IMG/VR virus record: IMGVR_UViG_3300037367_000013
Span: 1 to 61,849 of that record
Source of the DNA: a virus
Length of the DNA stretch: 61,849 nucleotides
Direction: 5' to 3' (one strand)
The translations under genes were made by a program, and so were the position numbers. Position 1 is the first letter of the stretch. Each line of letters starts with the position of its first letter. This document shows, piece by piece, positions 51,611-59,395 of the stretch. Below the pieces are notes generated by a model. That model was not told the origin of the DNA, did no database searches, and saw only the letters and a list, made by a program, of their open reading frames with translations.

Positions 51611-52165
51611 CTAAGCGGCGTGCGCCGCTTTGCCCTTCCATTCCTCATCCTTTTCAATCGTCTTTTTGAACAGAAGATTTCCGGCGACGTGGAAGATGAT
51701 GATGCCCTCCGGTTTCATGAAACCGGGCGCGGCAGCGCTACCTTCCTCCTTGAGCCTCTTAAGGACCTTGAGGCCGAGCGCAGGCGCGTCGAATAGATCG
51801 CGGGCCAGCACTGGCACCACATGACAACAGGCTGGGCGCAGAGCGTCGTCGGCCCATTTAGACACGTTGAACAACGACCACCGCTTTTCGGTCAGGCTGT
51901 AATTACGTTGGATGCCTTGGCCCCACCATTCGCCGTAGTGCCGACCGGGACCGAGCTTCATCAGTTCGGTTTTGTTGCCTTCGACCCATTTGGCGAAGCC
52001 GTAGTTATCCTCAGCCGGCGTGATCCAGCGCGATTTGCTGCCGGCAAATACGTCGCCGTCCTCGGTAATCATGACCACGCCGTTCGTGCCGTCGATCTTC
52101 TCGGTGACGACGCACTCCCGCGCAAGCCGGGGGATTTTCTTGAACTCGATAAATTCAGGCACCAT
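51611..52165 (-). CDS. RNA ligase (nucleotidyltransferase superfamily)
   Basis: 184 residues. The nucleotidyltransferase motifs are present: EKIDGTNG (nucleophile Lys23) at 22-29, HYGEWWGQG at 77-84 (motif III-like), KPEGIIIF at 151-158 (motif IV) and LFKK at 165-168 (motif V). Related to T4 Rnl2 and other small phage RNA ligases that seal broken RNAs, for instance tRNAs cut by host defences. Only the catalytic domain is present. AGGAGA precedes the ATG. Confidence 0.8.
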   Translation of the reverse strand: MVPEFIEFKKIPRLARECVVTEKIDGTNGVVMITEDGDVFAGSKSRWITPAEDNYGFAKWVEGNKTELMKLGPGRHYGEWWGQGIQRNYSLTEKRWSLFNVSKWADDALRPACCHVVPVLARDLFDAPALGLKVLKRLKEEGSAAAPGFMKPEGIIIFHVAGNLLFKKTIEKDEEWKGKAAHAA

Positions 52166-52184
52166 TTCTTATCTCCTAACGGCG

Positions 52185-52268
52185 TTAGCGCCAAACAATT
52201 ACGCCGACATTCGCTAAGATGGCGAGGGCACAGATCGCTATCGCAATCCAGTTTATCAGGTGTGGCAT
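52185..52268 (-). CDS. 27-residue membrane peptide
   Basis: MPHLINWIAIAICALAILAN and a short VGVIVWR tail; one hydrophobic helix. Good AGGAGA site upstream. Probably a genuine phage microprotein. Confidence 0.5.
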   Translation of the reverse strand: MPHLINWIAIAICALAILANVGVIVWR

Positions 52269-52300
52269 CGTTCTCTCCTGTGTTTACTGTTGACGGCGTA

Positions 52301-52426
52301 TCAGTGAACTACCTCTTTTTGGGCGCATTCGGGACAGGTCCCTTCACCGAAACGAGGCGGAATATCAGCCCCGCAATGTCGGCAGAAATCGCTTCCACCG
52401 TCTGGCGTACCCCATTGCTTGGCCAT
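52301..52426 (-). CDS. Zinc-ribbon small protein
   Basis: 41 residues: MAKQWGTPDGGSDFCRHCGA then CPECAQKEVVH. Two CxxC pairs about 15 residues apart form a zinc ribbon. Starts 4 bases after the upstream stop; the longer ORF to 52594 overlaps that gene and is rejected. Confidence 0.55.
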   Translation of the reverse strand: MAKQWGTPDGGSDFCRHCGADIPPRFGEGTCPECAQKEVVH

Positions 52427-52430
52427 CGCC

Positions 52431-52676
52431 CTAGCAATCCCCGGTAACGATCTCAACTTTGACGGCCCTTGGCACGCGCCAGCAGTGTGGCTCACGCCGT
52501 AAGTCAGGCCGTTCGCGAATGTAGCCATATTCTTTGTCGATAAACTCGCGGCATTCCCGCCGTGTCGTGAACACAGTTGGAAACTTGATCCCAAGATGGC
52601 GATGCCAAATAGACAGATACTCGCGGTGTCCGTCGAGTTCGTTGGTCTGCGACCATTTTGGTGCCCACAAAGTCAT
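52431..52676 (-). CDS. Small hypothetical protein
   Basis: 81 residues, LDGHREYLSIWHRHLGIKFP, TRRECREFIDKEYGYIRERP, ending in a strand (AVKVEIVTGDC). Compact alpha/beta. No family. Confidence 0.55.
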   Translation of the reverse strand: MTLWAPKWSQTNELDGHREYLSIWHRHLGIKFPTVFTTRRECREFIDKEYGYIRERPDLRREPHCWRVPRAVKVEIVTGDC

Positions 52677-52689
52677 CGTTATTTCATCA

Positions 52690-53175
52690 TTACAGAACTG
52701 GCCAAAGATGTTTGACGCCAGCTTCTATCGCTGCCCGGATGCGCAAGCGATGCTTGTCGCGCTTCGTGATCCGAACATCGAAATTCGACACGGTGTTCAT
52801 GCTGGCCTCCAACATCTCCTTTGTCGGGTCCATCGGCACCAGGAAATAGCAATTATCGCGTAGGACACGCACAAGCGTTTTGGCGCTGATTTGCGCGCCA
52901 GCCTGCATCAATACCCAATCCAACGAACCAAGCAGCGGGCGGCGCTGCGTAGGCTGGCGCGCGCCATCCCAAATCTCCTTGACCAGTTGGCGAATGCGCC
53001 GGGGGTCCTTAACACCAGCAAGTAGGCAGGCGGTCACAATCGGCTCGCCAAACTCAAAGACGCACTCGCGCACGGCAGGGCTATAGTTCTCAAGCCGCTC
53101 GAAAGATCGAACGGTCTTTTCCGACACCTTGTCGTCGGCGCGCGTCCTATCAGATCGGTTTGCCTGCGTTTCCAT
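52690..53175 (-). CDS. Helical hypothetical protein
   Basis: 161 residues from METQANRSDRTRADDKVSEK; the GTG at 53193 is an alternative, but the bases between them carry the intergenic motif TGAATGGTTAG seen elsewhere. Contains ECVFEFGEPIVTACLLAGVK and LDWVLMQAGAQISAKTLVRV; all helix. Perhaps nucleic-acid binding, but unknown. Confidence 0.55.
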   Translation of the reverse strand: METQANRSDRTRADDKVSEKTVRSFERLENYSPAVRECVFEFGEPIVTACLLAGVKDPRRIRQLVKEIWDGARQPTQRRPLLGSLDWVLMQAGAQISAKTLVRVLRDNCYFLVPMDPTKEMLEASMNTVSNFDVRITKRDKHRLRIRAAIEAGVKHLWPVL

Positions 53176-53189
53176 CACTAACCATTCAG

Positions 53190-53465
53190 TCACCGAGCAA
53201 CTATCGGACGACCAAGCATCCGCTCGTGATCGGCCCGGTGCTTTTCTGCGGCCTCACGAAAACGCCGCTGCATATCTGGCTTCGCATCGCTATCTAGTCC
53301 GGCGAGGACGGCGCGCTGTGCGAGTCCAACAATGACCCTCATATCGTCGTCCACGAAGGTACAATTGAACCCAAGCCCTTCCTCGGCCCAGCGGCGGCAG
53401 TTCGTGACAGCACCGTGCGCCAAATCGGCATAGCGGTTTCTCATTATGCGTTCGCGGCGGCTCAT
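53190..53465 (-). CDS. Hypothetical protein
   Basis: 91 residues from MSRRERIMRNRYADLAHGAV, with TAGGGGACAGCAG upstream. Mixed helix; LGFNCTFVDDDMRVIVGLAQ and a Lys/Arg/Glu-rich end. No motif. Confidence 0.55.
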   Translation of the reverse strand: MSRRERIMRNRYADLAHGAVTNCRRWAEEGLGFNCTFVDDDMRVIVGLAQRAVLAGLDSDAKPDMQRRFREAAEKHRADHERMLGRPIVAR

Positions 53466-53498
53466 CTGCTGTCCCCTAATGGTCAAGCTGCTCTGTGG

Positions 53499-53687
53499 TC
53501 ATCGGTCCCAAATCGGATGTGGCGCTATTTCGTCGAATGTCTTTGCTATCTCCACATCCTCTAGGATTCGGTCGCGCAGCCATGCGTTGCGAGATTTGAA
53601 GCCGTCCCTTGTGATTAGGCGCTCCATTTCGACGACTTCCTCTGGCGTCATTCGACATGACACGATGATCTTTCCGTCCGGTCCCAT
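53499..53687 (-). CDS. Ribbon-helix-helix-type regulator
   Basis: 62 residues. KIIVSCRMTPEEVVEMERLI (strand plus helix) and TRDGFKSRNAWLRDRILEDV fit the RHH (Arc/MetJ) fold of small DNA-binding repressors. The overlapping ORF 53476-53697 in another frame lacks such sense and is rejected. Confidence 0.65.
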   Translation of the reverse strand: MGPDGKIIVSCRMTPEEVVEMERLITRDGFKSRNAWLRDRILEDVEIAKTFDEIAPHPIWDR

Positions 53688-53718
53688 TTCCCATCACTGA
53701 CCATTCAGAATTTTATCA

Positions 53719-54087
53719 TCAAAGCGGCGTTTCGGGAGATAGAGCCCTTCCGACTTTATTGCCGAGGGTTTTTTCCAGTCGCTTGCTCCAACCGAGCGGC
53801 TTCAACTCTGGTCCTGGCGCTCGTCCTACTCTTTTCCATTCTGGAAATCTCTCGATCCTTGCCGCTGCCTTTAGGGCCTCGCTGCGTTTCTTGTAGCTGT
53901 AGCGCCACGATCTGATCGTTAATCCGGATACTCGATGGGACAGAATAAAATCGCCGTAAAGCTCCCCGTCCGTGCCGATCTGTCGGTGAACGACAATTGG
54001 CGAGTTGCGCGTGTTCGCCCACGCTTCCGTGAGTCTGTCTCCGTAGGTCCGGCAATTAGCCCTAAAATCCTTGATCTTCACGGGCAT
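53719..54087 (-). CDS. Basic hypothetical protein
   Basis: 122 residues. GELYGDFILSHRVSGLTIRS, RYSYKKRSEALKAAARIERF. Resembles small phage DNA-binding proteins with a three-strand face. TAGGGGA precedes the ATG. Confidence 0.5.
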   Translation of the reverse strand: MPVKIKDFRANCRTYGDRLTEAWANTRNSPIVVHRQIGTDGELYGDFILSHRVSGLTIRSWRYSYKKRSEALKAAARIERFPEWKRVGRAPGPELKPLGWSKRLEKTLGNKVGRALSPETPL

Positions 54088-54106
54088 CGTTTAGTCCCCT
54101 AACCAT

Positions 54107-54316
54107 TCAAGAACGCGAAGGCCTTATCATCGAGCACCAAACTGGGATTGCTTCGTAGCATCCGTTCGGCCCCAATAATTCCTTCCGCGATTTCAGTTTG
54201 TCGCCTAGAAATAACTTGATGGCATGTTCGCGAGTGTCAGCAATGCTGCCATGGACAATGCCGCCGTGTTTTTCTTTGAGGCGAACGACCCACATTCGTT
54301 CTGAATTGACCATCAT
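54107..54316 (-). CDS. Small hypothetical protein
   Basis: 69 residues, start at either of two Met (MMVNSERMWVVRLKEKHGGI). Then TREHAIKLFLGDKLKSRKEL. Start overlaps the upstream stop. Strand-strand-helix pattern; not assigned. Confidence 0.5.
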   Translation of the reverse strand: MMVNSERMWVVRLKEKHGGIVHGSIADTREHAIKLFLGDKLKSRKELLGPNGCYEAIPVWCSMIRPSRS

Positions 54317-54471
54317 GGCTTTTCCTCATCAACTCGCCGAATCGGAGGCTCGCTGAACCCGCACTTGCAGACAAAGCCGTCCCATGAGTCTCGGCCGCCC
54401 TTACGCCAGCCACAGGCTTTGCAGTAAGGATGGACAACGTTCGGCGTTTCGTTACTGGCGGCGATCTGCAT
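54313..54471 (-). CDS. Zinc-ribbon small protein
   Basis: 52 residues: MQIAASNETPNVVHPYCKAC, then GFVCKCGFSEPPIRR. Two Cys pairs (CKAC, CKC). The stop overlaps the next start. AAGGAAC precedes the ATG. Confidence 0.55.
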   Translation of the reverse strand: MQIAASNETPNVVHPYCKACGWRKGGRDSWDGFVCKCGFSEPPIRRVDEEKP

Positions 54472-54487
54472 TTTGTTCCTTAACCCG

Positions 54488-54763
54488 TTAAAAAATTACA
54501 GAGTTAGCGGCCAAGGCGATGCGGCCCGTTTCGGATATCGACACGATTTTGTCGGCCCATTCGCCAGTGCGAGTCTCAATTAACTTTGCGAGCGCGAGAC
54601 TGTTGTAGGTCTGCGCCGGCATTTGCTTCGGCCAAGAGCCATGCGGCTTGCCGCCCCACCACGGCGAGCACCACGGCTCTTTGGATAGCCATTTAAGGGC
54701 CTCTATCTGCTTCGGGCGTAGCTTGATGTGCCGGGCATGAACTTTTTGCAAACCTTCACCCAT
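54488..54763 (-). CDS. Helical wHTH-like protein
   Basis: 91 residues from ATG 54763, TGATG overlap with the integrase stop (GTG 54766 possible). LRPKQIEALKWLSKEPWCSP, YNSLALAKLIETRTGEWADK and ETGRIALAA form a winged-helix-like pattern. Possibly an excision or regulatory factor, but not proven. Confidence 0.5.
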   Translation of the reverse strand: MGEGLQKVHARHIKLRPKQIEALKWLSKEPWCSPWWGGKPHGSWPKQMPAQTYNSLALAKLIETRTGEWADKIVSISETGRIALAANSVIF

Positions 54764-55731
54764 CACACGGCCTTTCTTGCATCAGCCCGCAGTTTCATCA
54801 CTTCGGCGATCTTGTCCGTCGCCCCACGCGAGTACCGCGCCGTAGTAGCCACGTCCGAATGGGTAGCCGCGTGCCGGACTAGCTCTAGGCTCACCCCTGC
54901 GTCCGTAGCCTCAGAAATTGCCCCCGCGCGGGTGTCCATGTTGCGGATGTCGTCGGGGATTCCGCACTGGCGGGCCAGGGAGCGCCACAGACGGCGGAAA
55001 TCCCAAGCGTTGTACGGGAGGCCGGTTTCCTCGGAGACGATCAGCGGGCCGCTCTGTGGCAACTGGGCACGTTCTACGATCAAGTGATCGAACCTCAATT
55101 CCTCCATAAGCATGGGAGCCAAGGCCAGGTTAACCTCGATTTCCTTGAGCCGTTTTGACGTAACGTGCCGAAGGACCATGTTTTCGTCTATTTCCTCCCA
55201 CCGGATACCACGGAGCCACTTAAAGCCGTTATCGGTAACGTTGGAGTCGCCCGGTTCGGACAGCGGAACCCACTCGCCAATGCAGTCCTTTTGCCTCAGC
55301 ATCAGGTCAAATTGAAGCGCCTGCGCCGTAGCGATAGACCCCCGGCCAGTCCGGCGGGCCTCCCTGCGGATGGTGACAACCTGATCGGCCGTCATGCGCG
55401 TAACTCTAGGCTTACCCATCTGGAACCGCATGGCGTGTAGCCTGGTAGAGAGGCGCACACAGTCGTCGTCCTCTAGGACCACGTTTCCGTAGTTGCACAG
55501 GATTCTCAGCATCCCGATCAAAGCGTGGGACATTGGGATACCGCGTAGCATCCAGGCTTGATGCGTCAGGATTAGGTCGCGGGTTTTGATCTCGCCGATT
55601 TCCTTGTCGCCAAGGTCGGCCTCAATGCGCTTGCAGAGACAGTCGTAATGCTCGCGGGTTTTGTAACGGCACTTGCCGTAGGTGCTGGCCGCGTCGGTGC
55701 GGTAGGATTGGATTAGCTCACTGACTTTCAC
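54763..55731 (-). CDS. int: Tyrosine recombinase / integrase
   Basis: 322 residues. Catalytic positions: Arg146 (LMLRQKD), Lys near 193-196, Arg268 (MDTRAGAISEATDAG), His291 (ATHSD) and nucleophile Tyr300 (ARYSRG). The usual His of box II (HxxR) is Met265 here. N-terminal SAM-like core-binding domain in residues 1-105. Integration makes the phage temperate. The gene is co-translated with the upstream HTH (ATGA). No attP site could be identified. Confidence 0.88.
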   Translation of the reverse strand: MKVSELIQSYRTDAASTYGKCRYKTREHYDCLCKRIEADLGDKEIGEIKTRDLILTHQAWMLRGIPMSHALIGMLRILCNYGNVVLEDDDCVRLSTRLHAMRFQMGKPRVTRMTADQVVTIRREARRTGRGSIATAQALQFDLMLRQKDCIGEWVPLSEPGDSNVTDNGFKWLRGIRWEEIDENMVLRHVTSKRLKEIEVNLALAPMLMEELRFDHLIVERAQLPQSGPLIVSEETGLPYNAWDFRRLWRSLARQCGIPDDIRNMDTRAGAISEATDAGVSLELVRHAATHSDVATTARYSRGATDKIAEVMKLRADARKAV

Positions 55732-55925
55732 GACTTTACCTTTCGGTAGGTTACTTCGGACTCAATGCCAAGAGCATCACATATCGCTGGACCAGGATCG
55801 CGACGTCTATTGAGAACGTCGCTGACGTAGGCGGGAGAAAGTTTGTTTGTTTTTGCCCACGCCGCTGCGCTTCCGATAGCGGCACAAGCTTGACGCAATC
55901 TAAGCCGCACATCATCAGCGTTCAT
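55728..55925 (-). CDS. XRE-family HTH regulator
   Basis: 65 residues from MNADDVRLRLRQACAAIGSA. The HTH covers about 14-50 (AWAKTNKLSPAYVSDVLNRR, DPGPAICDALG). Directly upstream of integrase with ATGA overlap, so it may regulate int or act like an excisionase, or be the CI-like repressor in reduced form. No C-terminal dimerisation domain. Confidence 0.65.
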   Translation of the reverse strand: MNADDVRLRLRQACAAIGSAAAWAKTNKLSPAYVSDVLNRRRDPGPAICDALGIESEVTYRKVKS

Positions 55926-55966
55926 TTTTACCAAACCGAATCCGTCGCAATTGGTCTTTCGGTGCG

Positions 55967-56179
55967 TTAAAGATTTGGCCGTCCAACAAGTGTCTCTGGC
56001 CATACGAGCGCATCAGCGCGTCCGGTAAATACGAGCCATGTTGCGCGCCACCGTTGCGTAACTGAATAAAGTGGCTCTGCCCTCGCCGGAACGTATCGGC
56101 CATTAGGCAACTGTGTTTCGTTGGCCCCGGCCATCTTGAGCCATTCATGCGACACATAGCAAATTCCGGGCAGCCTCAT
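55967..56179 (-). CDS. Small hypothetical protein
   Basis: 70 residues: MRLPGICYVSHEWLKMAGAN, LPNGRYVPARAEPLYSVTQR, WRATWLVFTGRADALVW. Beta-rich with many Trp. The overlapping frame 55915-56157 is rejected as less protein-like. Confidence 0.5.
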   Translation of the reverse strand: MRLPGICYVSHEWLKMAGANETQLPNGRYVPARAEPLYSVTQRWRATWLVFTGRADALVWPETLVGRPNL

Positions 56180-56191
56180 CGGCGTTATCCT

Positions 56192-56368
56192 TTAGATGGT
56201 GTGAACCTGAGTGCCGTCCTCGAAGATCGCCACGAAGAAACCTTTGGAAGCCTCGACCACGCGATAGTCGGTGTCGGGATCGTCGGAGAGTAAGGACACA
56301 GCCAACTCGTCGGCCTTCACCTTAGAGGGGAAGAAAGTGATGATTTGGTGATTGATGGTGGTGTGCAT
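56192..56368 (-). CDS. Small conserved hypothetical protein
   Basis: 58 residues: MHTTINHQIITFFPSKVKAD and SDDPDTDYRVVEASKGFFVA. Compact alpha/beta. GGGAG precedes the ATG; the longer frame from 56428 is not needed. Confidence 0.6.
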   Translation of the reverse strand: MHTTINHQIITFFPSKVKADELAVSLLSDDPDTDYRVVEASKGFFVAIFEDGTQVHTI

Positions 56369-56420
56369 GTCCAAGCTCCCTTGTCTCTGAAATCGACAAT
56401 ACGCTAATCCGCGAATATGT

Positions 56421-56648
56421 CTAATCACGAATTGTTACAGCCAACGGAGCCGCGCGTTTTTCGTACATTGCCTGCTCATAGCGCCTTTGATCCGCAAGCA
56501 TCCGATCTAGCAATTTTTCAGCCGGTCGCGGCGTTAGGAAGAACTTGCTGACGCGCCGCCAACGATCCGGCCATGGTAATCGCTCAAAGACCGCCCACTG
56601 GCGCGTACTGCCCCAAAATTCCTCCGAGTGGACATAGAATTTTTCCAT
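56421..56648 (-). CDS. Hypothetical protein
   Basis: 75 residues, MEKFYVHSEEFWGSTRQWAV, WRRVSKFFLTPRPAEKLLDR and a charged helix. Basic/aromatic; maybe DNA binding. Not recognised. Confidence 0.5.
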   Translation of the reverse strand: MEKFYVHSEEFWGSTRQWAVFERLPWPDRWRRVSKFFLTPRPAEKLLDRMLADQRRYEQAMYEKRAAPLAVTIRD

Positions 56649-56662
56649 TGGTCCTGACGGTC

Positions 56663-56854
56663 CTAATTTTCTCGCCGTTCTGCGGTTTCTTTTCCGTGTT
56701 TGAACCCCTCTCGGTATGCGGCGAGCTTAATTCTATCTTCATTTTCAAAATACTCCTGCAATATGCGCAGATGTGGCTTCCCTTCTGCATCGCAAAAAGT
56801 CAAAATACCACTCGGCTTAATCACGATTGCCTCGCTGGCGGATTTGGGGACCAC
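56663..56854 (-). CDS. Small hypothetical protein
   Basis: 63 residues, probable GTG start overlapping the upstream gene by 34 bases. SEAIVIKPSGILTFCDAEGK and YFENEDRIKLAAYREGFKHG. Overlap length makes the start uncertain. Confidence 0.45.
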   Translation of the reverse strand: MVPKSASEAIVIKPSGILTFCDAEGKPHLRILQEYFENEDRIKLAAYREGFKHGKETAERREN

Positions 56855-57057
56855 GTATAACCGGGACGACCAGCCTTAAACTGTGGAAGCGTTTTGACGT
56901 AATCCATCCACAATCCACGGTCGCCTATGAATTGATCGCGGCTCTCCAAACAGAATGTCAAGTGCGCAACCTCGGCGCGTAGTTCCTCAATCCGTTGGAG
57001 GGCTACGGTTAACGCATTAACGGTATCGGGCGGCTTATCAAAGATTGTCTTTTTCAC
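56821..57057 (-). CDS. Coiled-coil small protein
   Basis: 78 residues: VNALTVALQRIEELRAEVAH coiled coil, then FIGDRGLWMDYVKTLPQFKA. Typical of phage accessory proteins; unknown. Confidence 0.55.
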   Translation of the reverse strand: MKKTIFDKPPDTVNALTVALQRIEELRAEVAHLTFCLESRDQFIGDRGLWMDYVKTLPQFKAGRPGYTWSPNPPARQS

Positions 57058-57069
57058 ACTGACGCTCCT

Positions 57070-57648
57070 TTAGCGACAATGCCGGCGAATGTAGTGCTCG
57101 CCCCAACATCCTTGCCAGTCGGCGCGCCGCCCATACTTTCGTTTTAGCCTCGTCATGCCGTCAAGATTGTCGGCGCACAGATCGTCCCAAATGTCGTGCC
57201 ATACCGCTCCGTATCGGACGCCCTTCGGCGGCTGATAGCTAAAGGCGTCAGCACAGATGATCTCCACTCGGCTGTCGGCTTGGTAATGAGGGCCAGCGAG
57301 CGCAATTACGTCAGTCTCCTTCTCAATAACCGTCACGCGGTCCACGCCATCGCGTTTGAGTACCGCCGCAAGTACCATCCCAATACCGAGGCCGTTTAGT
57401 AGAACATGGCTGCGCGCTTGGAGTACGATAGAATAATGGTCGCGCATTTCGTCCGGCGTGTCGCTCATAATGAGGCCACGGCGCGTGTGCTTTAGGGCTG
57501 TATAGGTGCCTGGACTTGCCGCGCCGCGACCGTGCTGCATTGCGCGAATGCGACCCATCATAGCGTCGTGTTCGGTTATCTCGAACCGCTCAATAATCCA
57601 ATCTCCGCGTTTCCCCGGCGGAACGGTGACTTGCTCGATAATGCTCAT
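57070..57648 (-). CDS. SAM-dependent methyltransferase fold (spermidine-synthase-like)
   Basis: 192 residues from MSIIEQVTVPPGKRGDWIIE with GAGGG upstream. HVLLNGLGIGMVLAAVLKRD is a SAM-binding motif I, VTVIEKETDVIALAG motif II (acidic Glu at strand end), and VEIICADAFSYQ motif III. GAVWHDIWDDLC fits the position of motif IV. Substrate unknown; no DNA-methylase NPPY motif, so modification of a small molecule or protein is equally possible. Confidence 0.7.
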   Translation of the reverse strand: MSIIEQVTVPPGKRGDWIIERFEITEHDAMMGRIRAMQHGRGAASPGTYTALKHTRRGLIMSDTPDEMRDHYSIVLQARSHVLLNGLGIGMVLAAVLKRDGVDRVTVIEKETDVIALAGPHYQADSRVEIICADAFSYQPPKGVRYGAVWHDIWDDLCADNLDGMTRLKRKYGRRADWQGCWGEHYIRRHCR

Positions 57649-57673
57649 GGTTTTCCCTCGCATTTTGCAGACG

Positions 57674-58045
57674 TTAACGCGCAACGACAGTACCATCCAT
57701 CTTGCGCTTGAATTTTCCATCGCGGTTTGTGGCGAAGCTGGACCTGCGTTTAATGCCAAGATGTTTTGCGCGGCGCTTATACGTTTTTGATTTGATCGCA
57801 ACATCGCAAGCTGTCTTTTGTGGATGATGCTCAGTCAGGAACGGCCGCAGATTGGATTCGCGGCGCTGGCCCCCATTGATGATTGCGATTTCATCTTCGC
57901 AATCCCATCGCTCGCCAACCATGATTTTGCGTGAACAACCGCATTGGCAGCGGCCTTGATATTTGTCGAAGATGCGGACGCGCACGCGCGGCGGAATCGC
58001 GCTATCGTCTGTTTTGCCAATCCATTCTTCGACGGAGCGCGTCAT
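57674..58045 (-). CDS. HNH-type nuclease
   Basis: 123 residues. RIFDKYQGRCQCGCSRKIMV, ERWDCEDEIAIINGGQRRES, NLRPFLTEHHPQKTACDVAI. The HNH core is plausible but the first His is weakly placed. Basic C-terminus. Overlaps the upstream gene by ATGA. Confidence 0.65.
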   Translation of the reverse strand: MTRSVEEWIGKTDDSAIPPRVRVRIFDKYQGRCQCGCSRKIMVGERWDCEDEIAIINGGQRRESNLRPFLTEHHPQKTACDVAIKSKTYKRRAKHLGIKRRSSFATNRDGKFKRKMDGTVVAR

Positions 58046-58224
58046 GGCGCGTCACCGTCAGGATAATATTTCCATAGGCATTGAGCATCGATACGCTCAA
58101 AACATTTTGGAAAGCGCCCAATGAAATCTGCCAGCCAAGGATGCTCCGCAAGTTGAACATCAAAAATAACTTGGTGATTGTCCCATTGTTTGAACGGAAC
58201 GGCGATGTTTTCAAAGGCACTCAT
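58042..58224 (-). CDS. Small hypothetical protein
   Basis: 60 residues from MSAFENIAVPFKQWDNHQVI; start overlaps the upstream stop. WLADFIGRFPKCFERIDAQC. No motif. Confidence 0.5.
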   Translation of the reverse strand: MSAFENIAVPFKQWDNHQVIFDVQLAEHPWLADFIGRFPKCFERIDAQCLWKYYPDGDAP

Positions 58225-58748
58225 GTGGATTGCTCCACAAACTGATCGCGATCCCGCCAACACACAAACGCGCTTTCCAGCAAATCAAATCGTGTTGCCG
58301 CTTCCGATCCCGGAATAATATCGGCGCGGGATTCAACGCGGCAGTATTCCCGGATTGCGTTGGCGGCTTCTTCCTTATCCGTAATAGGACCAGCGCCAAT
58401 CGGTGCGTTTTCATTCCACCATTTGTGGAAAAGATCATTCCCCGAAAGTATGCCCGCGCGTTGGGCCAGACGCTTAGATGGATCAACCGGCTTATGAGCG
58501 CGAGAAGCGGCAACATCGGTTTTGTCAGGCCGTGTTGCCGCTTCTTTCGCGCCGTCAGAAACTTTGTCAGTCTTAAGTCTGGCAATGCCAAACCACACTT
58601 CCGCAGCAGGGTTTGGCATTCCGCCTAGCGCCGCGTAAGCTGCATCCGCGCTTTCTAATGGGACTTCAAAAACTACCTGCACACAGCTTCGCGTGCGGAT
58701 AAGTTTCCAATCCGAATAGCAGGCGCGAAATGCAGCGGGAGTGTTCAT
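58221..58748 (-). CDS. Conserved hypothetical protein of the recombination block
   Basis: 175 residues. N-terminus (FRACYSDWKLIRTRSCVQVV, FEVPLESADAAYAALGGMPN) is a strand-rich domain, followed by a charged linker and a helical C-terminus (ITDKEEAANAIREYCRVESR). I have the impression of a family next to YqaJ/RecT pairs in alphaproteobacterial phages, but no name. Confidence 0.55.
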   Translation of the reverse strand: MNTPAAFRACYSDWKLIRTRSCVQVVFEVPLESADAAYAALGGMPNPAAEVWFGIARLKTDKVSDGAKEAATRPDKTDVAASRAHKPVDPSKRLAQRAGILSGNDLFHKWWNENAPIGAGPITDKEEAANAIREYCRVESRADIIPGSEAATRFDLLESAFVCWRDRDQFVEQST

Positions 58749-59395
58749 GCCGCCTCTGCAATTGCTGGCGTTCCGCCATAGAGTTGCGTAAGATCGTGGA
58801 CGCGCAGCTCTACTTCGGTAAGAAAGTCTTTAACCAGCGTTTCAAGTTCGGCAATCTGCTTGTCGTCGCGCTCGACGCGAGAGACGAATAATTGCATCGC
58901 TGCCGGTAGCCGTGGATCGAATGAAACAAAATCGCACCAGATGCCGCCCGTACACGCCATCTGCCATTGCATTTGCGACGTGTATTTTGCCGGAACGGCT
59001 TGCCCCAACAGTGTGTCAATGTGAGTGGCTGTCGTGGGACATTTGATTTCCACTAAGCCGCCTTCGCCTACTAGGCCATCTGGACTTGCGCCAGACATTT
59101 TGATTGTTGGGTGAGTAATGAAGCCAACTTCGGCTACAGTTTTGTCTTGCCTGAATTCATATGCAGCCCGCGCCAGTGGTTCAGTTTCAGTTCCCCATTG
59201 CATGGCGGCATTCGTGTAAGACGGAGCAACTGTCCCGGTAAGCCGCTCGGCAACTAATTCCGCCATGTAGTTAGCGCGCGATGCCCCCCATCCGCTCTTG
59301 GTCTTGGCAATCACATCCGCGATGCGCGAAGCCGTTACGCGGCCGAGTCGCGCTGCAAACCACTCAGGCGAACCCTGTTTAAGTTCTTCGCTCAC
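58745..59395 (-). CDS. YqaJ/lambda-type exonuclease
   Basis: 216 residues. GSPEWFAARLGRVTASRIAD at the start is the family's opening motif; the catalytic core GASPDGLVGEGGLVEIKCP holds Asp106, Glu116 and Lys118. The enzyme resects DNA 5' ends for single-strand annealing and pairs with the annealing protein that follows upstream in the operon. ATGA overlaps both sides. Confidence 0.88.
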   Translation of the reverse strand: MSEELKQGSPEWFAARLGRVTASRIADVIAKTKSGWGASRANYMAELVAERLTGTVAPSYTNAAMQWGTETEPLARAAYEFRQDKTVAEVGFITHPTIKMSGASPDGLVGEGGLVEIKCPTTATHIDTLLGQAVPAKYTSQMQWQMACTGGIWCDFVSFDPRLPAAMQLFVSRVERDDKQIAELETLVKDFLTEVELRVHDLTQLYGGTPAIAEAA

